From: JBBEBE01 sp051746765 | GTDB taxonomy: Bacteria > Bacteroidota > Rhodothermia > Balneolales > Balneolaceae | NCBI GenBank assembly: GCA_051746765.1 | Contig: JBNJFK010000088.1 | Span: 1 to 8,898 of the forward strand | Direction of reading: 5' to 3' | Length of the DNA stretch: 8,898 bases | In this document: positions 6,768 through 8,898 of the stretch, one piece after another | Position numbering within the stretch: position 1 is the first letter of the stretch | Layout: each line of letters starts with the position of its first letter | Notes under the pieces: model-generated | Seen by the model: the letters and a program-made list of their open reading frames with translations, nothing else | Told to the model about the DNA's origin: nothing | Database searches by the model: none | Program-made: the position numbers and the translations under genes

Positions 6768-8129
6768 ATGAAGAAGACCTACTCTCGTGAGTCGTTTCTG
6801 AAAACGACCGGAGCAGCGGTCGGCGCCGGATTTTTGGCGGCCAATCCGATCCTCTCCTTTGCAGCGAACCGAACCGGAAATGAAAAAATGAGACTGGCCC
6901 TGGTCGGAACCGGTGTTCGCGGCGTCTCCATGTACGGCCGTCGCCTGATCGAAAACTACGGGGAGTATGTCGATATGGTTGGCATCTGTGACAAGAACCC
7001 GGGTCGTCTCGCCTACGGAGCCGACTATATTCAGGCCCCCGATGCGCGAACCTATACCGATCTGGACGAGATGCTCACCGAAACCAAACCCGACTGGCTT
7101 ATTATCACCACGTGGGACTGGGAGCACCACAAGCAGATCCTGACCGGGCTCAAGCACGGATGCAACATCATCTGCGAGAAACCGATCACCATTGACGAAG
7201 AGAAGGCCCAGATCATCCTGGATGCCGAAAGAGAGTACGGAAAGGAGATCATCGTCACTTTCAACTACCGTTGGCCGCCCCACCGGGCCCGGCTCAAGGA
7301 GCTGCTCATGAGCGGCGAGATCGGTGAAATCACCAGCGTCGATTTTCACTGGAATCTGGATCATGACCATCTTAAACGATACATGCAGCGCTGGCACGGG
7401 GAGCGGGACCGGGGCGGTACCCTCTGGGTTCACAAGGCGACTCACCACTTCGACATGATCAACTGGTTCCTGAATTCAGAGCCGGAGATGGTCTTCGCCC
7501 AGGGAGCCCTGGAACAGTTCGGACACAATGGTCCGTTTCGTGGAGACAACTGTCGGAACTGTGCGTACACGCAAGAGTGCCCCTACTATTGGGATATTAC
7601 TGCCAATGATCATCTCCGCCAGCTCTACACGGACAATGAAGAGTATGACGGATACATTCGGGACAACTGTGTCTTCCGCCCACAAATCAACATCTATGAC
7701 AAACATTCGGCCATGGTTCGGTATGCCAACGGCGTTCATCTGAACTATTCACTCGCGGGGCAGTCGGATCACTCCGGTTACTGGCTCGCATTCAACGGAA
7801 CCAAGGGGCGAATCGAAGGTCAAGAGGGCGGATGGCCCTCGAAGGACTATCAGGACTGGAAGCTCTTTGTACGGGACAGGGAGCCGGAGGTGATCCGGGC
7901 CGAGTTCGAGGAGGGAGGTCACTGGGGAGGAGACCCACTTATGAATGACAAACTCTTCCGCGATCCCGACATGGCCGATCCACTGAACCAGGCGGCCAAT
8001 GCCCGGGACGGTGTGATGTCCATTCTGACCGGAATCGCAGCCCGAAACAGTTGTGAATCCGGCCAACCGGTCTATATTCGGGACCTGACGTCTCTTCGAC
8101 CGAGGGCACAAGCCAATCCGGACGGATAG
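6768..8129 (+). CDS. Exported Gfo/Idh/MocA oxidoreductase with four-cysteine insertion
   Basis: This 453-residue NAD(P)-dependent sugar oxidoreductase of the Gfo/Idh/MocA family interconverts a sugar hydroxyl and keto group, or acts in related chemistry. The N-terminus (SRESFLKTTGAAVGAGFLAANP) resembles a Tat signal but with a single arginine, so the export route is uncertain. The Rossmann loop GTGVRG is at 47-52, and the family EKP motif is intact at 137-139 (CEKPIT), which provides the catalytic lysine. A second-domain KATHHFDM segment (Lys223, His226, His227) provides the active-site histidine region. A cluster Cys262-x2-Cys265-x6-Cys271, with Cys301 after about 30 residues (NCRNCAYTQECPYYWD...DNCVF), may bind a metal or hold a loop together. 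It lies 181 bp after the cytochrome-linked dehydrogenase on the same strand, separated by a likely terminator, and is itself followed by a strong terminator. It differs clearly from the GH109-like protein at 1796-3244, so it is not a duplicate. Confidence 0.9.
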   Translation: MKKTYSRESFLKTTGAAVGAGFLAANPILSFAANRTGNEKMRLALVGTGVRGVSMYGRRLIENYGEYVDMVGICDKNPGRLAYGADYIQAPDARTYTDLDEMLTETKPDWLIITTWDWEHHKQILTGLKHGCNIICEKPITIDEEKAQIILDAEREYGKEIIVTFNYRWPPHRARLKELLMSGEIGEITSVDFHWNLDHDHLKRYMQRWHGERDRGGTLWVHKATHHFDMINWFLNSEPEMVFAQGALEQFGHNGPFRGDNCRNCAYTQECPYYWDITANDHLRQLYTDNEEYDGYIRDNCVFRPQINIYDKHSAMVRYANGVHLNYSLAGQSDHSGYWLAFNGTKGRIEGQEGGWPSKDYQDWKLFVRDREPEVIRAEFEEGGHWGGDPLMNDKLFRDPDMADPLNQAANARDGVMSILTGIAARNSCESGQPVYIRDLTSLRPRAQANPDG

Positions 8130-8154
8130 CGTACAAAGCTGAAGAGTCCGATAG

Positions 8155-8184
8155 AAAAGGCTGCCCGATTCGGGTGGCCTTTTT
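8155..8184 (+). terminator. Strong intrinsic terminator after the oxidoreductase gene
   Basis: A 13-bp stem pairs 8155-8167 (AAAAGGCTGCCCG) with 8171-8183 (CGGGTGGCCTTTT), with two G-T wobbles and an ATT loop, followed by a T-run ending at 8184. It starts 25 bases after the stop codon and marks the boundary between the catabolic cluster and the genes near pdxJ. Because the 5' arm begins with four As, it may also stop minus-strand transcripts. Confidence 0.85.
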
Positions 8185-8242
8185 CGTTATTTCTCCGTTT
8201 CATCCTCTTCCCGGCAGGACGCCATCACCCAACCCCTCTCCC

Positions 8243-8617
8243 GTGATTGAAACCACACGTCAACACTACAAACAGATTGCCATCCTGATCTCCCTGGTCG
8301 CCGCCGGCATTCCGATCTGGACCCGTCCGGTTCGGCAAATCGACTTCACCGATCCGGGCTTTCTCGGCATCTGGCTCCTGGTCGGGACGGCCGCTGCCAT
8401 TCTCTGCCTACTGTTCATCAATTTGAAGACCAAGGATCTTGCGTCCGCTTTCGTCATCGGCTACGTAACCGCTGTGGTCGGGATGTTTGTAAGTGGTATA
8501 TTGATCTCGAATCATGTTCACTCACAATTGACGCCGGCCCTGCTCATCGCCATGATCATTGGCGGGCTTTCAGGATCGATCGGTCCCCTTTTCTGGCGAT
8601 GGATCAAACGGCGCTGA
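8243..8617 (+). CDS. Small four-helix integral membrane protein of unknown function
   Basis: This 124-residue protein is not one I recognise. Its visible structure is four hydrophobic segments at about 11-27, 39-61, 67-89 and 96-118, short polar loops, and a basic C-terminus (WRWIKRR) that probably faces the cytoplasm. No enzymatic motif, cysteine pair or signal cleavage site is evident. The GTG at 8243 is chosen as start because the earlier in-frame GTG at 8174 lies inside the stem of the terminator just upstream, and the first in-frame ATG would delete most of the helices. No Shine-Dalgarno is seen. The stop is only 10 bases before the pdxJ start, so the two are probably translated from one message; a promoter must lie in 8185-8242. 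The composition (hydrophobic, reading frame open and without gaps) supports a real gene. Confidence 0.75.
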   Translation: MIETTRQHYKQIAILISLVAAGIPIWTRPVRQIDFTDPGFLGIWLLVGTAAAILCLLFINLKTKDLASAFVIGYVTAVVGMFVSGILISNHVHSQLTPALLIAMIIGGLSGSIGPLFWRWIKRR

Positions 8618-8627
8618 CTCTGTTCCC

Positions 8628-8898
8628 ATGCAGCTTTATGTAAACATCGACCATGTTGCCACTCTGAGAAATGCCCGTGGAGAGGGGTATCCGGATCCGG
8701 TTCGAGCCGCAACGGTTTGCGAAGAAGCGGGTGCCCACGGAATCGTCTTCCATCTTCGGGGCGACAGGCGCCATATTCAGGACCCTGACGTATTCCGCCT
8801 CAAAGACGTCGTCAACGGTGTACTTGATTTCGAAATGGCCGCAACCGACGAGATGATCCGAATCTGCCGGGAAGTGGAACCCCATCTGGTCACATTTG
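8628..8898 (+). CDS. pdxJ: Pyridoxine 5'-phosphate synthase PdxJ, 3' end outside window
   Basis: PdxJ condenses 1-deoxy-D-xylulose 5-phosphate with 3-amino-1-hydroxyacetone 1-phosphate to form pyridoxine 5'-phosphate, the last ring-building step of the DXP-dependent vitamin B6 pathway in the cytoplasm. The first 90 residues are present, and the family N-terminus is clear: VNIDHVATLRNARG (5-18), YPDPV (21-25), FHLRGDRRHI (41-50) and LDFEMAATDEM (66-76), with the conserved His42 and Glu69. The usual HLREDRRHI reads HLRGDRRHI here, with glycine at position 45. The start ATG at 8628 gives the normal N-terminal length. It follows the small membrane protein by 10 bases and is likely co-transcribed with it. 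The remaining part, about 150 residues in this family, lies beyond the right edge. Confidence 0.95.
   Translation, partial: MQLYVNIDHVATLRNARGEGYPDPVRAATVCEEAGAHGIVFHLRGDRRHIQDPDVFRLKDVVNGVLDFEMAATDEMIRICREVEPHLVTF

Noticed and set aside
6537..7448. A 303-codon minus-strand open frame spanning the terminator and the second oxidoreductase
   Set aside because: It crosses a terminator and overlaps two real genes in antisense, with no motifs.
8174..8242. Upstream GTG start for the small membrane protein
   Set aside because: The codon lies inside the 3' arm of a strong intrinsic terminator stem, and the added residues are proline-rich with no expected signal.
1..8898. CRISPR arrays, tRNA or rRNA genes, transposases, attachment sites
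   Set aside because: No direct repeat array, RNA gene structure or mobile-element gene was recognised on either strand.

Overview
The window looks like a chromosomal segment from a Rhodothermota/Balneolota-type bacterium in the wider Bacteroidota group. I infer this from the PdxJ sequence (NIDHVATLRNARGEGYPDP... rather than the usual Bacteroidota NINKIATLRNARGG form), the near absence of Shine-Dalgarno sequences before the starts, and the sulfatase and polysaccharide-catabolism gene content. It could belong to another marine polymer degrader, and nothing here fixes the species.

Layout. Minus strand, transcribed from about 4457 down to 1: a Tat-exported metal-dependent hydrolase of the amidohydrolase-2 family (3273-4457), a GH109-like NAD-dependent Gfo/Idh/MocA lipoprotein (1796-3244), an endonuclease/exonuclease/phosphatase-fold lipoprotein (813-1643), and a type I sulfatase lipoprotein cut by the left edge (1-760). 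A divergent control region of about 300 bp (4458-4759) separates these from the plus strand. There follow a lipoprotein that fuses a glucose/sorbosone-dehydrogenase-like beta-propeller to a c-type cytochrome (4760-6586), a terminator, and a second exported Gfo/Idh/MocA oxidoreductase with a cysteine cluster (6768-8129). A strong terminator at 8155-8184 closes this region. To its right lie a small four-helix membrane protein (8243-8617) and the 5' part of pdxJ (8628 onward), which look like ordinary chromosomal genes.

How the genes may work together (inference). All six enzymes left of 8155 carry an export or lipoprotein signal: a sulfatase, a phosphatase-type hydrolase, a metal-dependent hydrolase, two oxidoreductases of the sugar-acting Gfo family and a cytochrome-linked sugar dehydrogenase. 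This suggests a periplasmic or surface-attached route that desulfates and oxidises a sulfated or modified sugar. No SusC/SusD pair, classical glycoside hydrolase or regulator is visible. The most unusual single item is the GH109-like protein, which keeps most of the family's active-site pattern but has lost the residues matching two conserved family motifs.
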